Source: Aeromonas rivipollensis (GTDB lineage Bacteria > Pseudomonadota > Gammaproteobacteria > Enterobacterales > Aeromonadaceae). Taken from it: a stretch of 64,000 nt of DNA. The DNA lies in the NCBI RefSeq assembly GCF_037811135.1, contig NZ_CP149130.1, forward strand, positions 571,001-635,000, read 5' to 3'. The position numbers and the translations under genes are program-made. How positions within the stretch are numbered: position 1 is the first letter of the stretch; every line of letters starts with the position of its first letter. Below are positions 1 to 8,403 of this stretch, piece after piece. The notes under the pieces were generated by a model that worked only from the letters and a program-made list of their open reading frames with translations, was not told where the DNA came from and searched no databases.

Positions 1-125
1 ATTAATGTTTGATAAATCTACTCATTAGTTGATCTCATCGGCGCTTTTTTTGAATATCAGGCGAATGCAGGACAAATAGCCAAAACCCATAGAGAAGTCC
101 GATTGCACTCCTCATAACCACAAAC

Positions 126-138
126 GATAATCGTTATC
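126..138. promoter_or_regulatory. Fur-box-like palindrome
   Basis: GATAATCGTTATC is a 13-base near-palindrome that matches the 7-1-7 Fur core GATAATnATTATC at all but one defined position. It lies 25-40 bases upstream of the small membrane protein gene. The match is seen directly; Fur control is inferred. Confidence 0.45.
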
Positions 139-163
139 GTTTGATTCTGTGGGTAGCATCATC

Positions 164-373
164 ATGATCTGGATAGTGCGGTGTCTCTTGCTGGCAGCCT
201 TGCTGGCGGTGTTGGGCTGGGGTCAGGACAAGGCGTACGGCTTGTGGAGTCTGGGCTTCTTGCTGGCCGCCTGGGTCATGCTGGAGCCCAGGCTGAGGCC
301 GGCGCTGATCCTGCTGCCGGTCGCGGGCATGACGGGGGTCGTCACCCTGCTCTGGCAGCAAAGCTGGCTATAG
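164..373 (+). CDS. small hydrophobic membrane protein, unknown function
   Basis: This is a 69-residue ORF from ATG 164; a GTG at 149 would add five residues. It is almost entirely apolar. Residues about 1-17, 24-40 and 45-66 look like membrane segments broken by short charged turns (GQDK and EPRLRP). I do not recognise a family. No strong ribosome binding site precedes either start. The upstream Fur-box-like palindrome at 126-138 suggests iron-responsive expression. It ends 8 bases from the convergent ComFB-like gene, which limits how far it could extend. It is supported as a gene by its composition and position rather than by homology. Confidence 0.5.
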   Translation: MIWIVRCLLLAALLAVLGWGQDKAYGLWSLGFLLAAWVMLEPRLRPALILLPVAGMTGVVTLLWQQSWL

Positions 374-381
374 GAAAGCGC

Positions 382-648
382 TTAGCGGGATGGAACGGCC
401 TGGATCTTGTCATAGGCCAGGCGCAGTGAGGTCATGACCTTCTGCTCCATCTCGATGCGTTCGTCATCCGTGGTGAAGTAGATCATGTCGACGTTGTGGC
501 GGATGTAGTGGGAAGGAAGCTGGTTGAGTGTCAGGCAGCAGAGATCGGCCAGCTGGTAGGGGGTCAGTCTCTGGTTAAGTCCCTGTTTTTCTATCTCTTT
601 GAGCACCAGATGTTCATAGAAGTTGTGAATGTCGGTATCCAGGATCAT
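382..648 (-). CDS. ComFB-like (late competence development) family protein
   Basis: This is an 88-residue protein. The pattern IHNFYEHLV near the N-terminus, a central CC pair followed by LTLNQLPSHYI, and a C-terminal helix resemble the ComFB family. That family occurs in Firmicutes competence operons and also as orphan genes in gammaproteobacteria, where its role is not established. The start at 648 is chosen because AGGGG lies about 7 bases upstream; a longer in-frame ORF would begin at 693 without a good site. It stands alone, convergent with the small membrane protein and downstream of the tRNA-Leu terminator. No com operon genes are nearby, so a competence role is not supported by context. 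Confidence 0.7.
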   Translation of the reverse strand: MILDTDIHNFYEHLVLKEIEKQGLNQRLTPYQLADLCCLTLNQLPSHYIRHNVDMIYFTTDDERIEMEQKVMTSLRLAYDKIQAVPSR

Positions 649-708
649 GGGAAAACCCCTGTGGTGGTATGGCATCCTCAACAGCATAGCCATGGCAGGG
701 GCAAAAAC

Positions 709-740
709 AAAAGGCCCGTCACTTTCGTGATGGGCCTTTT
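709..740 (-). terminator. terminator of the tRNA-Leu operon
   Basis: The stem GGCCCGTCAC/GTGATGGGCC has a TTTC loop and is flanked by A and T runs on either side. On the minus strand it ends in a T-rich tract, directly downstream of the last tRNA-Leu gene. Confidence 0.8.
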
Positions 741-751
741 TGCATGATGAA

Positions 752-837
752 TGGTGCGAAGAGAGGGACTCGAACCCTCACATCCGTGGGACACTAACAC
801 CTGAAGCTAGCGCGTCTACCAATTCCGCCACCTTCGC
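752..837 (-). tRNA. tRNA-Leu(CAG), array copy 5 (promoter-distal)
   Basis: This is an 86-nt gene on the minus strand ending in encoded CCA. The anticodon stem CTAGC/GTTAG encloses loop TTCAGGT, giving anticodon CAG. It has the long variable arm of a class II tRNA and a GGTTCGAGTCC T-arm. The acceptor is GCGAAGG/CTTCGC. It closely resembles E. coli leuQPV products. It lies directly upstream of the terminator. Confidence 0.96.
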
Positions 838-908
838 ACACTGATTTTCTCCAGCTGGTTTTTAAATGCGGTTGGAGCGCATTGCTCTGTGTTTACATGT
901 CAGAATCA

Positions 909-994
909 TGGTGCGAAGAGAGGGACTCGAACCCTCACACCCGGGGGGCACTAACACCTGAAGCTAGCGCGTCTACCAATTCCGCCACCTTCGC
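909..994 (-). tRNA. tRNA-Leu(CAG), array copy 4
   Basis: This 86-nt copy has the same acceptor, D-arm, CAG anticodon and T-arm as the other copies. The variable arm differs from copies 1, 2 and 5 (CCCCCCGGG instead of CCCACGGAT on the RNA strand). The spacer towards copy 3 is nearly identical to the next spacer in the array. Confidence 0.96.
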
Positions 995-1040
995 ACATTC
1001 GGGTTATCAGTCTGGATTTACATGCTGTCTGATAAAAGCA

Positions 1041-1126
1041 TGGTGCGAAGAGAGGGACTCGAACCCTCACACCCAGGGGGCACTAACACCTGAAGCTAGC
1101 GCGTCTACCAATTCCGCCACCTTCGC
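1041..1126 (-). tRNA. tRNA-Leu(CAG), array copy 3
   Basis: This 86-nt gene has anticodon CAG and an encoded CCA. Its variable arm differs from copy 4 by about one base and differs more from copies 1, 2 and 5. The 46-base spacers on both sides (995-1040 and 1127-1172) are the same apart from about one base. Confidence 0.96.
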
Positions 1127-1172
1127 ACATTCGGGCTATCAGTCTGGATTTACATGCTGTCTGATAAAAGCA

Positions 1173-1258
1173 TGGTGCGAAGAGAGGGACTCGAACCCTC
1201 ACATCCGTGGGACACTAACACCTGAAGCTAGCGCGTCTACCAATTCCGCCACCTTCGC
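1173..1258 (-). tRNA. tRNA-Leu(CAG), array copy 2
   Basis: This 86-nt gene has anticodon CAG. The variable arm is the CCCACGGAT form shared with copies 1 and 5. Confidence 0.96.
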
Positions 1259-1309
1259 ACATTGTCATCAATCTTGTTTTGCATGCCATCGATGAAGCAT
1301 GTTGCAGTA

Positions 1310-1395
1310 TGGTGCGAAGAGAGGGACTCGAACCCTCACATCCGTGGGACACTAACACCTGAAGCTAGCGCGTCTACCAATTCCGCCACCTTCGC
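1310..1395 (-). tRNA. tRNA-Leu(CAG), array copy 1 (promoter-proximal)
   Basis: This 86-nt gene has anticodon CAG and is the first gene transcribed, about 17 bases downstream of the -10 element at 1412-1417. Its sequence appears the same as copy 2 through the mature region. Confidence 0.96.
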
Positions 1396-1411
1396 ATCAC
1401 TGCGGTGGGGG

Positions 1412-1439
1412 ATTCTATAGAGTTTTGGGGGGGCGTCAA
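1412..1439 (-). promoter_or_regulatory. sigma-70 promoter of the tRNA-Leu array
   Basis: On the minus strand, TTGACG (1434-1439) and TAGAAT (1412-1417) are separated by 16 bases. A G/C-rich stretch follows the -10, as in the stringent-control discriminators of stable RNA promoters. The -35 lies inside one arm of a perfect 10-base inverted repeat (1434-1443 with 1461-1470). Confidence 0.75.
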
Positions 1440-1511
1440 CAGCCAAAGGGGACTTTTTTCGCTGTTGACGGATAAAGCCGTATCAAGGGCACAAAACTTC
1501 AGCAATCTGGG

Positions 1512-2972
1512 TCACGCCTGGGCCAGTGCGTCCTGATACATCTGTTCGTACAGAGGGACTGAGTCGGCCCAGTCGAAGCGGCTGTGCATGGCATTTTGCT
1601 GCACGCGGGCAAACTGCTCGGGTTCCTGCAGGTAGTGGAGCAGGCTGCGGCGCATGGCATCGAGCAAGGTGCTGGCGGTAGGATCGTTGAAGCAGAACCC
1701 GGTCGCGTGCTCCGGATCGGCATCCCAGTCCACCACTGTATCCTTCAGTCCGCCGACGGCTCTCACCAGCGGCAGTGTGCCATAGGCCAGGCTGTACATC
1801 TGGTTGAGGCCGCAGGGCTCGAACAGGGAGGGCATCAGGAAGAAATCTGCGCCCGCTTCCACCAGGTGGGCCAGACGGTCATCATAGGCGTTGATGAAGG
1901 CGAACCGGTCGGGATGTTGCTGGGCTATGGTCTGCAACTGGGCGGCGAGGGAGGGATCGCCGGAACCCACTATCACCACCTGCACCTGATGCTGCAAAAA
2001 CTTGTCCAAGGCCGGGATCAGCAAGTGCACCCCTTTCTGCTCGGTCAGACGACACACCATGCCATAGATGGGCAAGTTGCCGACGGGTAGCCCCGTCTCC
2101 TGCTGCAGGGCCCGTTTGCAGGCGTGTTTGCCGGCCAGGTGGTCGGCGTCATAGGTGGCGGGCAGCAGGGGATCGAAGGCGGGATCCCAATCCTGATAGT
2201 CACAGCCGTTGAGAATGCCGCGCAAGTCGCTCGCCCGTTGCTGGAACACGCTGGCCATGCCGTGAGCACCCAGGTGGGTCAGCAGCTCGCTGGCGTAGTT
2301 GGGGCTGACCGCATTGATCTTGTCCGCATAGAGCACACCGCACTTGAGCAGGTTGATGTGGCCGTAGTCGTAGTTGATGCGCTGCTCGTAGTCCTGGATC
2401 TCCGGCACGGCCCAGAACTGCTGGCGATCGAACACCCCCTGGAAGGCCGCATTGTGGATGCTGATGACCGACCGGGTGCGCTGGAAGAAGGGATTGTGAG
2501 CGTGGCGCGTCTTGAGCAGCAGCGGCAGCAGGCCGGTGTGCCAGTCGTTGCAGTGAACTATGTCAGGGGCGAAGTTCAGCTGCTCGCAGGCGTGCAGGGC
2601 CGCCGCCGCCAGGAAGGCGAAACGCTCGCCGTTGTCGGGGTAAGCCTGATTGTTTTCGGCATAGAGCTGGGGCCGCTCGAAATAGGGCGGGCAATCGAGC
2701 AGATAGACGCAGATCCCGTCCAGTTCCAGCTGATAGATGCGATAGCTGATGTCGTCCCGTCCCTGAGGGGTGGGCAACCAGCGCGAGGCGAGAAGAACGG
2801 CCTCATCCCGGCGCTTGAGCGTCTTGTAGAAGGGCAGGATGATGCGAACGTCGTGACCCCCCCGGGCGAGATGCTGCGGCAGGGCCTTGGCCACATCCGC
2901 CAGGCCCCCGGTCTTCACCAGCCCCTCAACCTCAGAGGCGACAAACAGGACTTTCAGTGGGTTAATAGCCAA
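1512..2972 (-). CDS. glgA: glycogen synthase (ADP-glucose)
   Basis: GlgA transfers glucose from ADP-glucose to the non-reducing end of an alpha-1,4-glucan in the cytoplasm. The protein is 486 residues, the normal GlgA length. The N-terminal half (GT5 domain) carries the KTGG substrate loop at residues 20-23. The C-terminal GT-B half carries the SLFEPCGLNQ segment with the conserved Glu and Cys. The start is taken as TTG 2972, because AAGGGAG lies 6 bases upstream and the encoded protein begins AINPLKVLFVASE as in the family; a longer reading frame to 3050 lacks this support. The gene overlaps the end of glgC by 11 bases, so the two are translated as one operon. No branching or debranching enzyme gene lies here. 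Confidence 0.95.
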   Translation of the reverse strand: MAINPLKVLFVASEVEGLVKTGGLADVAKALPQHLARGGHDVRIILPFYKTLKRRDEAVLLASRWLPTPQGRDDISYRIYQLELDGICVYLLDCPPYFERPQLYAENNQAYPDNGERFAFLAAAALHACEQLNFAPDIVHCNDWHTGLLPLLLKTRHAHNPFFQRTRSVISIHNAAFQGVFDRQQFWAVPEIQDYEQRINYDYGHINLLKCGVLYADKINAVSPNYASELLTHLGAHGMASVFQQRASDLRGILNGCDYQDWDPAFDPLLPATYDADHLAGKHACKRALQQETGLPVGNLPIYGMVCRLTEQKGVHLLIPALDKFLQHQVQVVIVGSGDPSLAAQLQTIAQQHPDRFAFINAYDDRLAHLVEAGADFFLMPSLFEPCGLNQMYSLAYGTLPLVRAVGGLKDTVVDWDADPEHATGFCFNDPTASTLLDAMRRSLLHYLQEPEQFARVQQNAMHSRFDWADSVPLYEQMYQDALAQA

Positions 2973-4179
2973 CTCTTGCTCCCTTAGGTACCACGACGAT
3001 TCCGCCTTCGGACACGGTAAATCGCTCTCTGTCATGGTCCAGATTCTCACCGATCACGGTGCCGGGTGCAATTTCAACGTTTTTGTCGATGATGGCGCGT
3101 CGAATTGAGCAGCCTTCACCTATCTTCACATCCCCGAGCAGCACGGATTCGCTGATGTGGCTGCAGGGGCCTATGTTGCAGCGGAAACCCAGGATGGATC
3201 GCTGGATCTGGCTGCCCTGAATGAAGCAACCGCCGGAGATCAGGGAGTTGGCAATCTTGACCTTGCAGTCATCGGTGTCGATGAAGGTGGCGGGGGGCAG
3301 GGGCGGGTAGTGGGTGTGCAGCGGCCACTTGCGATTGTAGAGGGAGAAGGGGGCGTCGTCGGCCACCAGGTCCATGTGCGCCTGCCAATATGAGTCGAGA
3401 GTCCCCACATCGCGCCAGTAGACGTTGGGCTTCTCCCCCGGGATGACGTTGGTACTGTAGTCGTAGACATAGACGGGGGCGCGCGGGAAGAGGCTGGGGA
3501 TGATGTCCTTGCCGAAATCGTGGCTGGAGTTTTCCTCGGCGGCATCGCGCTTGAGCTCGCGGTAGAGCGCCTCTGTCTCGAAGATGTAGTTGCCCATGGA
3601 GACCAGGGCCTGGGTGGGATCCCCGGGGATGGGCTTCGGATGCCTGGGTTTCTCTTCAAAACCTATCATGCGACCCTCCTGATCCACCTCGATCACCCCG
3701 AAGGCGCTCGCCTCCTCGATGGGCATGCGCAGGGCCGCCACGGTCAGGGCGGCGGCCTTCTGCTTGTGGAAGCTCACCATCTGGCTCACGTCCATCTTGT
3801 AGATATGGTCGGAGCCGAAGATGCAGACGTGCTCGGGGTCGGAGATCTCGATGAAGCGCAGGTTCTGGTAGATGGCGTCGGCGGTGCCGTCATACCAGCG
3901 TTTGCCCATTCGCATCTGGGCCGGAATGGGATCGATGAAGCGATCCGTGATGCCGACTATGTTCCAACCCTTCTTCATATGCAGGTAGAGGGACTGGGAC
4001 TTGAACTGGGTGAGCACATAGATGCGCAGGAAGTCGGCGTTGACGAAGTTGTTGAGCACGAAGTCGATCAAACGGTAGCTGCCGCCAAAGGGGACAGAGG
4101 GCTTGCTGCGGGTGGTGGTCAGTGGCTGGAGTCGGGTTCCTTCGCCGCCTGCCAATATCATGGTGAGTATGCCTGCCAT
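2962..4179 (-). CDS. glgC: glucose-1-phosphate adenylyltransferase
   Basis: GlgC makes ADP-glucose from ATP and glucose-1-phosphate, the committed and allosterically controlled step of bacterial glycogen synthesis. The protein is 405 residues. It starts MAGILTMILAGGEGTRL, with the nucleotidyltransferase signature GGEGTRL at 11-17, a central RWYDGTADA-type substrate segment, and a C-terminal left-handed beta-helix (hexapeptide-like) region from about 290. ATG 4179 is chosen because AGGGAG precedes it; an ATG at 4239 lies in the terminator of rsmC. It is the first gene of the glgCA operon. Confidence 0.96.
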   Translation of the reverse strand: MAGILTMILAGGEGTRLQPLTTTRSKPSVPFGGSYRLIDFVLNNFVNADFLRIYVLTQFKSQSLYLHMKKGWNIVGITDRFIDPIPAQMRMGKRWYDGTADAIYQNLRFIEISDPEHVCIFGSDHIYKMDVSQMVSFHKQKAAALTVAALRMPIEEASAFGVIEVDQEGRMIGFEEKPRHPKPIPGDPTQALVSMGNYIFETEALYRELKRDAAEENSSHDFGKDIIPSLFPRAPVYVYDYSTNVIPGEKPNVYWRDVGTLDSYWQAHMDLVADDAPFSLYNRKWPLHTHYPPLPPATFIDTDDCKVKIANSLISGGCFIQGSQIQRSILGFRCNIGPCSHISESVLLGDVKIGEGCSIRRAIIDKNVEIAPGTVIGENLDHDRERFTVSEGGIVVVPKGARVGY

Positions 4180-4230
4180 CGTATTTCTCTCCCTGAATTC
4201 ATACCTTGAAAAGGTTTTCATGTTGCCGCG

Positions 4231-4253
4231 AAAAAACACCCCTAAAGGGGTGG
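4231..4253 (-). terminator. rho-independent terminator of rsmC
   Basis: On the minus strand, the stem CACCCC/GGGGTG with a TTTA-type loop is followed by six T residues. It separates rsmC from the glgCA operon. Confidence 0.85.
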
Positions 4254-4327
4254 TAAACGTTTTCTTGGTACCTTAGCAGATCCCGTCTGGCACTCTCTAC
4301 TTGTTTTATTACAACCGTTGCACTTAT

Positions 4328-5356
4328 TTAGGCTTTGCTCAGATACACCTTGAATTTGCCATCGCCGGCGATCACTTCGGTCAGTTTGAAGTGCGTCTCC
4401 AGTATAGGTTGGTAACGCAGGAAGGCATTGGCGACTATGGTCAGGGCGCCATCGGCGGTCAAAAACTCGGGGGCCCTTGCCAGGAAGGTTTCGGTGGCGG
4501 CATAGAAGGTCTTGAGCCCGGCATGGAAGGGGGGATTCGAGACGATATGTTGGAATCTTTCGGCAATATCGGAGTAGACATCGGAGGCATAGACTCGTCC
4601 CTGCAAGCCGTTGACCGCCAGGGTGCGGCGGCTGGACTCGAGCGCCAGGGCGCTGATGTCCACCATGTTCACCGTCAGTGCCGGGTTGCGTTTGGCCAAG
4701 ATGGAGCCGATGACCCCGGCGCCACAGCCAAAGTCGAGCAGCTTGCCCGTCATGGGAGGGAGGCTTGCCAGCAGCATCTGGCTGCCGAGATCCAGCCCGT
4801 CGGCGCTGAAGACCCCCGGCAGGGCCATGACGGTCAGCTCGGTATCCCCGGCCTTGCACTCATAGCGGCTGAACCAGGCATCCAGCTCGAAGGGGGCGAC
4901 CGGCTTGCCGAGCTCGCCGTGATAGAGGGAGCAGCGGCGGGCGGAGTCGCGTTTGATGGGCTTGTCGCCATAGGGGGCCAGCAGCTTGTCTGCCCCGTTG
5001 ATGCCGCCCCGGTTCTCGCCGGCGAGGAACAGGTCTGCACCGCTTTCCAGCAGCGGCGTCATCATGGCCAGCAGGTATTGCGCCTCGGCCTTGGCCTTGG
5101 GCATCAGCAGCAGCAGGGCATCGAAACGAGGGGCACCGCCGAGCTGGTGATCGAACAGGATGCGCTCACCCAGGGCCGCCTGCTGGCTGAGGAAATAGCA
5201 GTAGTCTGTGGTGAAGACCGTCAGGGAGTCGGCCAGCTCGGCCAGCTGACGAGGGTAATCATCTTCCAGGGCGCCACACACCAATAGCCGTTTGCCGACA
5301 AAGAGGGCTTGATTACGTTCCAGCATCTGGCTGACGGCACTGACAGGACGGCTCAT
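4328..5356 (-). CDS. rsmC: 16S rRNA (guanine-1207-N2)-methyltransferase
   Basis: RsmC methylates N2 of G1207 in 16S rRNA of the small subunit using S-adenosylmethionine. The protein is 342 residues, as in E. coli. It has a degenerate N-terminal methyltransferase-like domain (about 1-165) and an active C-terminal Rossmann domain. The SAM loop DFGCGAG is at 208-214 and the catalytic NPPFH motif at 274-278, typical of N2-guanine methylases. GGAGAG lies 5 bases before ATG 5356. It is a single-gene unit with its own terminator at 4231-4253. Confidence 0.95.
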   Translation of the reverse strand: MSRPVSAVSQMLERNQALFVGKRLLVCGALEDDYPRQLAELADSLTVFTTDYCYFLSQQAALGERILFDHQLGGAPRFDALLLLMPKAKAEAQYLLAMMTPLLESGADLFLAGENRGGINGADKLLAPYGDKPIKRDSARRCSLYHGELGKPVAPFELDAWFSRYECKAGDTELTVMALPGVFSADGLDLGSQMLLASLPPMTGKLLDFGCGAGVIGSILAKRNPALTVNMVDISALALESSRRTLAVNGLQGRVYASDVYSDIAERFQHIVSNPPFHAGLKTFYAATETFLARAPEFLTADGALTIVANAFLRYQPILETHFKLTEVIAGDGKFKVYLSKA

Positions 5357-5563
5357 TGGGACTCTCCACGCTTTTTTGGGCGGCCATTATACATGGCCGC
5401 TTTCGCCTTGACATTTATGCTGTGTTCCCGAAATATGCCAAGACACCTTATTTATCCAGAGATGATGCAATGCGGTCATGCGTATCGAAACGAAAGCATA
5501 AACACAGCCTGACATTCGGGCCTGCTGGCGTGCGCGCGTAACCTCTCATCCCTGAGACGATTC

Positions 5564-5598
5564 AAGCCCCGGTAGCGACCCCCGTACCGGGGCTTTTT
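5564..5598 (+). terminator. orphan rho-independent terminator upstream of dapA
   Basis: An 11-base stem AAGCCCCGGTA/TACCGGGGCTT encloses a 10-base loop and runs into a T-rich tail on the plus strand. It ends 36 bases before the dapA ATG. No plus-strand gene precedes it, because rsmC is divergent. It therefore ends either a dapA leader transcript (attenuator) or an unannotated small RNA from 5360-5560. Confidence 0.7.
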
Positions 5599-5634
5599 AT
5601 TGACCAGTCCATCTGTTTAGGAGAAGGAAATCCC

Positions 5635-6507
5635 ATGTTTCAAGGTTCGATAGTTGCCCTGATCACCCCATTTCGACAGGGCCAGCTGGACGAGGCCGCA
5701 CTGGCTCGCCTGGTGGAGTGGCACATAGAGCAGGGGACCCATGGCATAGTGCCGGTCGGTACCACGGGGGAGAGCCCGACCCTGACCCACGACGAGCATT
5801 GCCGGGTGGTGGAGCTGGTGGTCAAGCAGGTGGCGGGACGGGTCCCTGTCATCGCCGGCGCAGGGTCCAACAACCCGGTCGAGGCCATCGAATATACCCG
5901 TTTCGCCGAGCAGATGGGGGCGGATGCCACCCTGCATGTGGCCGGTTACTACAACCGCCCGAATCAGGAAGGTTTGTTCCACCACTTCAAGGCGGTCCAT
6001 GACGCCACCACCAAGCCCATCATCGTCTACAACATCCCGCCCCGCGCCATCGTCGATGTGCAGCCGGCGACCCTGGCCCGCCTGGCCGAGTTGCCGCGTA
6101 TCGCCGGCGTGAAGGATGCCACCGGCGATCTGGCCCGCCCCTGGACCGAACGCCAGCTCATCAAGAAGCCCTTTGCCTGGCTCTCCGGTGAAGACGCCAC
6201 CGCCGTCGCCTACAACATCGGCGGTGGTCAGGGCTGCATCTCGGTGACGGCCAACGTGGCCCCCAAGCTGGTGGCCGAAGTCCAGAACCTGACCCTGGCC
6301 GGCGAGTGGCAAGCCGCCCGCGAGCTGCAGGACAAGCTGATCCCGCTGCATCAGGCCATGTTCGCCGAGCCGAGCCCGGCGGGCGCCAAATACGCGGTCT
6401 CCCTGCTGGGTCTGTGCAGCGAGGAGTGCCGTCTGCCGGTGATGCCGCTGTCTGACGCCACCCGCGAGCGGATCCGCGCCGCCATGCAGGCATTGAATCT
6501 GTTGTAA
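5635..6507 (+). CDS. dapA: 4-hydroxy-tetrahydrodipicolinate synthase
   Basis: DapA condenses pyruvate with L-aspartate semialdehyde, the first dedicated step to diaminopimelate and lysine. The protein is 290 residues and forms a TIM barrel. The Schiff-base lysine is K160 in GVKDATGD, with the catalytic triad residues T43 in VGTTGES, Y106-type tyrosine in GYYNRPN and Y132 in VYNIPPR. These match E. coli K161, T44 and Y133. AGGAGAAGGA lies upstream of ATG 5635. The usual enteric partner bamC does not follow; the next gene is a diguanylate cyclase 95 bases on. An orphan terminator lies just upstream of the ribosome binding site. Confidence 0.97.
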   Translation: MFQGSIVALITPFRQGQLDEAALARLVEWHIEQGTHGIVPVGTTGESPTLTHDEHCRVVELVVKQVAGRVPVIAGAGSNNPVEAIEYTRFAEQMGADATLHVAGYYNRPNQEGLFHHFKAVHDATTKPIIVYNIPPRAIVDVQPATLARLAELPRIAGVKDATGDLARPWTERQLIKKPFAWLSGEDATAVAYNIGGGQGCISVTANVAPKLVAEVQNLTLAGEWQAARELQDKLIPLHQAMFAEPSPAGAKYAVSLLGLCSEECRLPVMPLSDATRERIRAAMQALNLL

Positions 6508-6602
6508 AAACTGGGCTCTGGATCTCGCTTTTGACTGCCAGGTCAATTAATGGCCAGGCTTTGCCGATATACTCGCTTGGATACAACCAAGGATGATTTG
6601 GC

Positions 6603-8243
6603 ATGCAAGAATGGGATCCGGAGCACTTCACCAGTTTTGAACATCTCTGTGAAGTGACCTTGGCCGCGGTCAGAGAAAAGACCGAGGCCGAGCAGATCTA
6701 TCTGTGGCTGCGGGCGCCGACGCCCCAGCTCTACCACTACAGGCCCGAGCAGGGCTTGCTCTGCCTGAGCGCCGATCTGCTTACCTCCCTCGACCTGCCT
6801 CTCCTCTTCATAGAGCGCTCCCTCGATCTCGGCCAGTTGCTGGTGGAGCCCATCGCGCCGACCAGCGCCATCTGGGAGAGCGTCGAGCCTGAGGCCCCGC
6901 GCCTGCGTGCCTGCTTCCCGCTCAAACGCCACAAGGGGCTGGAGGCCGTGGTCTATCTGGAAACCCGGCGCCGCCTCGATCGCCTGCCAAGGCGCCAGCA
7001 GCAGAGCATCCAGCTGCTGATGCACTACCTCGCCGCCGAGCTGGAGAGCCGGCGGCTCGCCGGTCAGGTCGATCTGGAGCGGGATCAGCGGATCCATACC
7101 CAGGCCGACCTCGTCCGCAGCCAGGCCCTGCAGGACTCCTTCCTCAGCATGCTGCAGGCGTTGCACCAGGTGGGGGTCAAGTTGTCGCGCTGTGACAGCG
7201 AGGATCGCCTGCTGCACGATGCCGTGGTGCTGGCGCGCCAGGAGTTGCAGTTCGATCGCATCGCCATCTTCCTGACGGACAGTGAATTCAAGACCATGCA
7301 CGGGACCTGGGGCACCAACGAGGCGGGCGAGCTCATCGACGAGCGCCATTTCATCAGCCCCATTCCGGATCACTCCACGGTGCAGGAGGCGCTGCGCCGC
7401 AAGGACTATGTGCTGGTGCTGGAAGATACCCCGCTCTATTACGAGAAGCAGGAGGTAGGGCGCGGCTGGAATGCCATGGTGTCGCTCTGGGACGGGGGCA
7501 CCCCCATCGGCTGGATCGCCGCCGACAACCTGCTCTGGCGGCGCCCTCTCAAGGCGTATCAAAGCGAGATCTTCAAGCAGTATGCCGCCGTGCTCTCCCA
7601 GCTGCTGATCCGCCAGCGCACCCAGGCGGCGCTCGAGCGTTTCAACCGTGACCTGGAGCTGCGGGTGCAGGAGCGGACCCGGCAGCTGGCCGACACCAAC
7701 CGGGCGCTGGAGGAGGCCAACCGGCGTCTCTCCCTGCTGTCGCTGGAGGATCCCCTGACCGGGATCGCCAACCGCCGTCAATGGGACATCACCATGGAGC
7801 GGGAGTGGGAGCGGGCCCGTCGCCATCAGGGAGTATTGGCGGTGCTGATGATAGATGTGGATGAATTCAAGTCCTACAACGACCACTTCGGCCACGGCAA
7901 GGGGGATCTGTGCCTGCAACGGGTCGCGGCCCTGCTGCAGGAGGCGGAGCGGCGGCGTACCAATCTGGTGGCCCGTTATGGCGGCGAGGAGTTCGTGATC
8001 CTGCTGTGCGCCCCGCAACCCGGGGAGGCGGAGCGGCTGGCGGAGCAGATCCACCAGGGGCTGGAGGCCCTGCAGATACCCCATCCGGCCTCCCGGGTGG
8101 CGGCGACGCTCACCGTCAGCATCGGCTTCAGCTATCTCATCCCCTCTTCGGACAAGGGGTGGCAGACCCTGACGGAGCAGGCGGATCAGGCGCTCTATCA
8201 CGCCAAGTCGCAGGGGCGGGCCTGTACCCTGGCCTATCGCTGA
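6603..8243 (+). CDS. GAF-domain diguanylate cyclase (GGDEF)
   Basis: The protein is 546 residues with no membrane segment, so it is probably cytosolic. The C-terminal third is a GGDEF domain that makes cyclic di-GMP. It starts near 378 (SLEDPLTGIANRRQWD), has the metal-binding DVDEFKSYND segment, and an intact active-site loop GGEEF at 460-464. A GAF-like sensory domain sits at about 185-335, and the region 1-160 looks like a second, weaker GAF fold. A coiled coil (about 340-375) links sensor to catalytic domain. I see no clear RxxD inhibitory site just before GGEEF. AAGGATG lies about 10 bases before the ATG. It is not in an operon with dapA by spacing; the ligand is unknown. Confidence 0.88.
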   Translation: MQEWDPEHFTSFEHLCEVTLAAVREKTEAEQIYLWLRAPTPQLYHYRPEQGLLCLSADLLTSLDLPLLFIERSLDLGQLLVEPIAPTSAIWESVEPEAPRLRACFPLKRHKGLEAVVYLETRRRLDRLPRRQQQSIQLLMHYLAAELESRRLAGQVDLERDQRIHTQADLVRSQALQDSFLSMLQALHQVGVKLSRCDSEDRLLHDAVVLARQELQFDRIAIFLTDSEFKTMHGTWGTNEAGELIDERHFISPIPDHSTVQEALRRKDYVLVLEDTPLYYEKQEVGRGWNAMVSLWDGGTPIGWIAADNLLWRRPLKAYQSEIFKQYAAVLSQLLIRQRTQAALERFNRDLELRVQERTRQLADTNRALEEANRRLSLLSLEDPLTGIANRRQWDITMEREWERARRHQGVLAVLMIDVDEFKSYNDHFGHGKGDLCLQRVAALLQEAERRRTNLVARYGGEEFVILLCAPQPGEAERLAEQIHQGLEALQIPHPASRVAATLTVSIGFSYLIPSSDKGWQTLTEQADQALYHAKSQGRACTLAYR

Positions 8244-8403
8244 CTCGGGCCCGCCTTCTCTGATCTTTGTGGTGGCATCAGGGTGGCGGCCCTCTTCCTC
8301 GGCATAAGTGTGGTCGCAAGCGTTTCTCGCCCCTTGATGCGTGGCGATGAGCCCCGGGTCTGGCTAGAATGGGGGCCCATTTTTCACAGACAGATCCTGC
8401 ACC

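Noticed and set aside
882-1295. 137-codon plus-strand frame with repeated peptide segments
   Set aside because: It is the antisense of the tRNA-Leu array. The peptide repeats come from the tRNA copies.
5408-5436. TTGACA that could start a small RNA before dapA
   Set aside because: No acceptable -10 box lies 16-18 bases downstream, so I do not call a promoter.
5360-5634. Lysine riboswitch upstream of dapA
   Set aside because: The conserved five-way-junction core elements were not recognisable. Only the terminator hairpin stands out.
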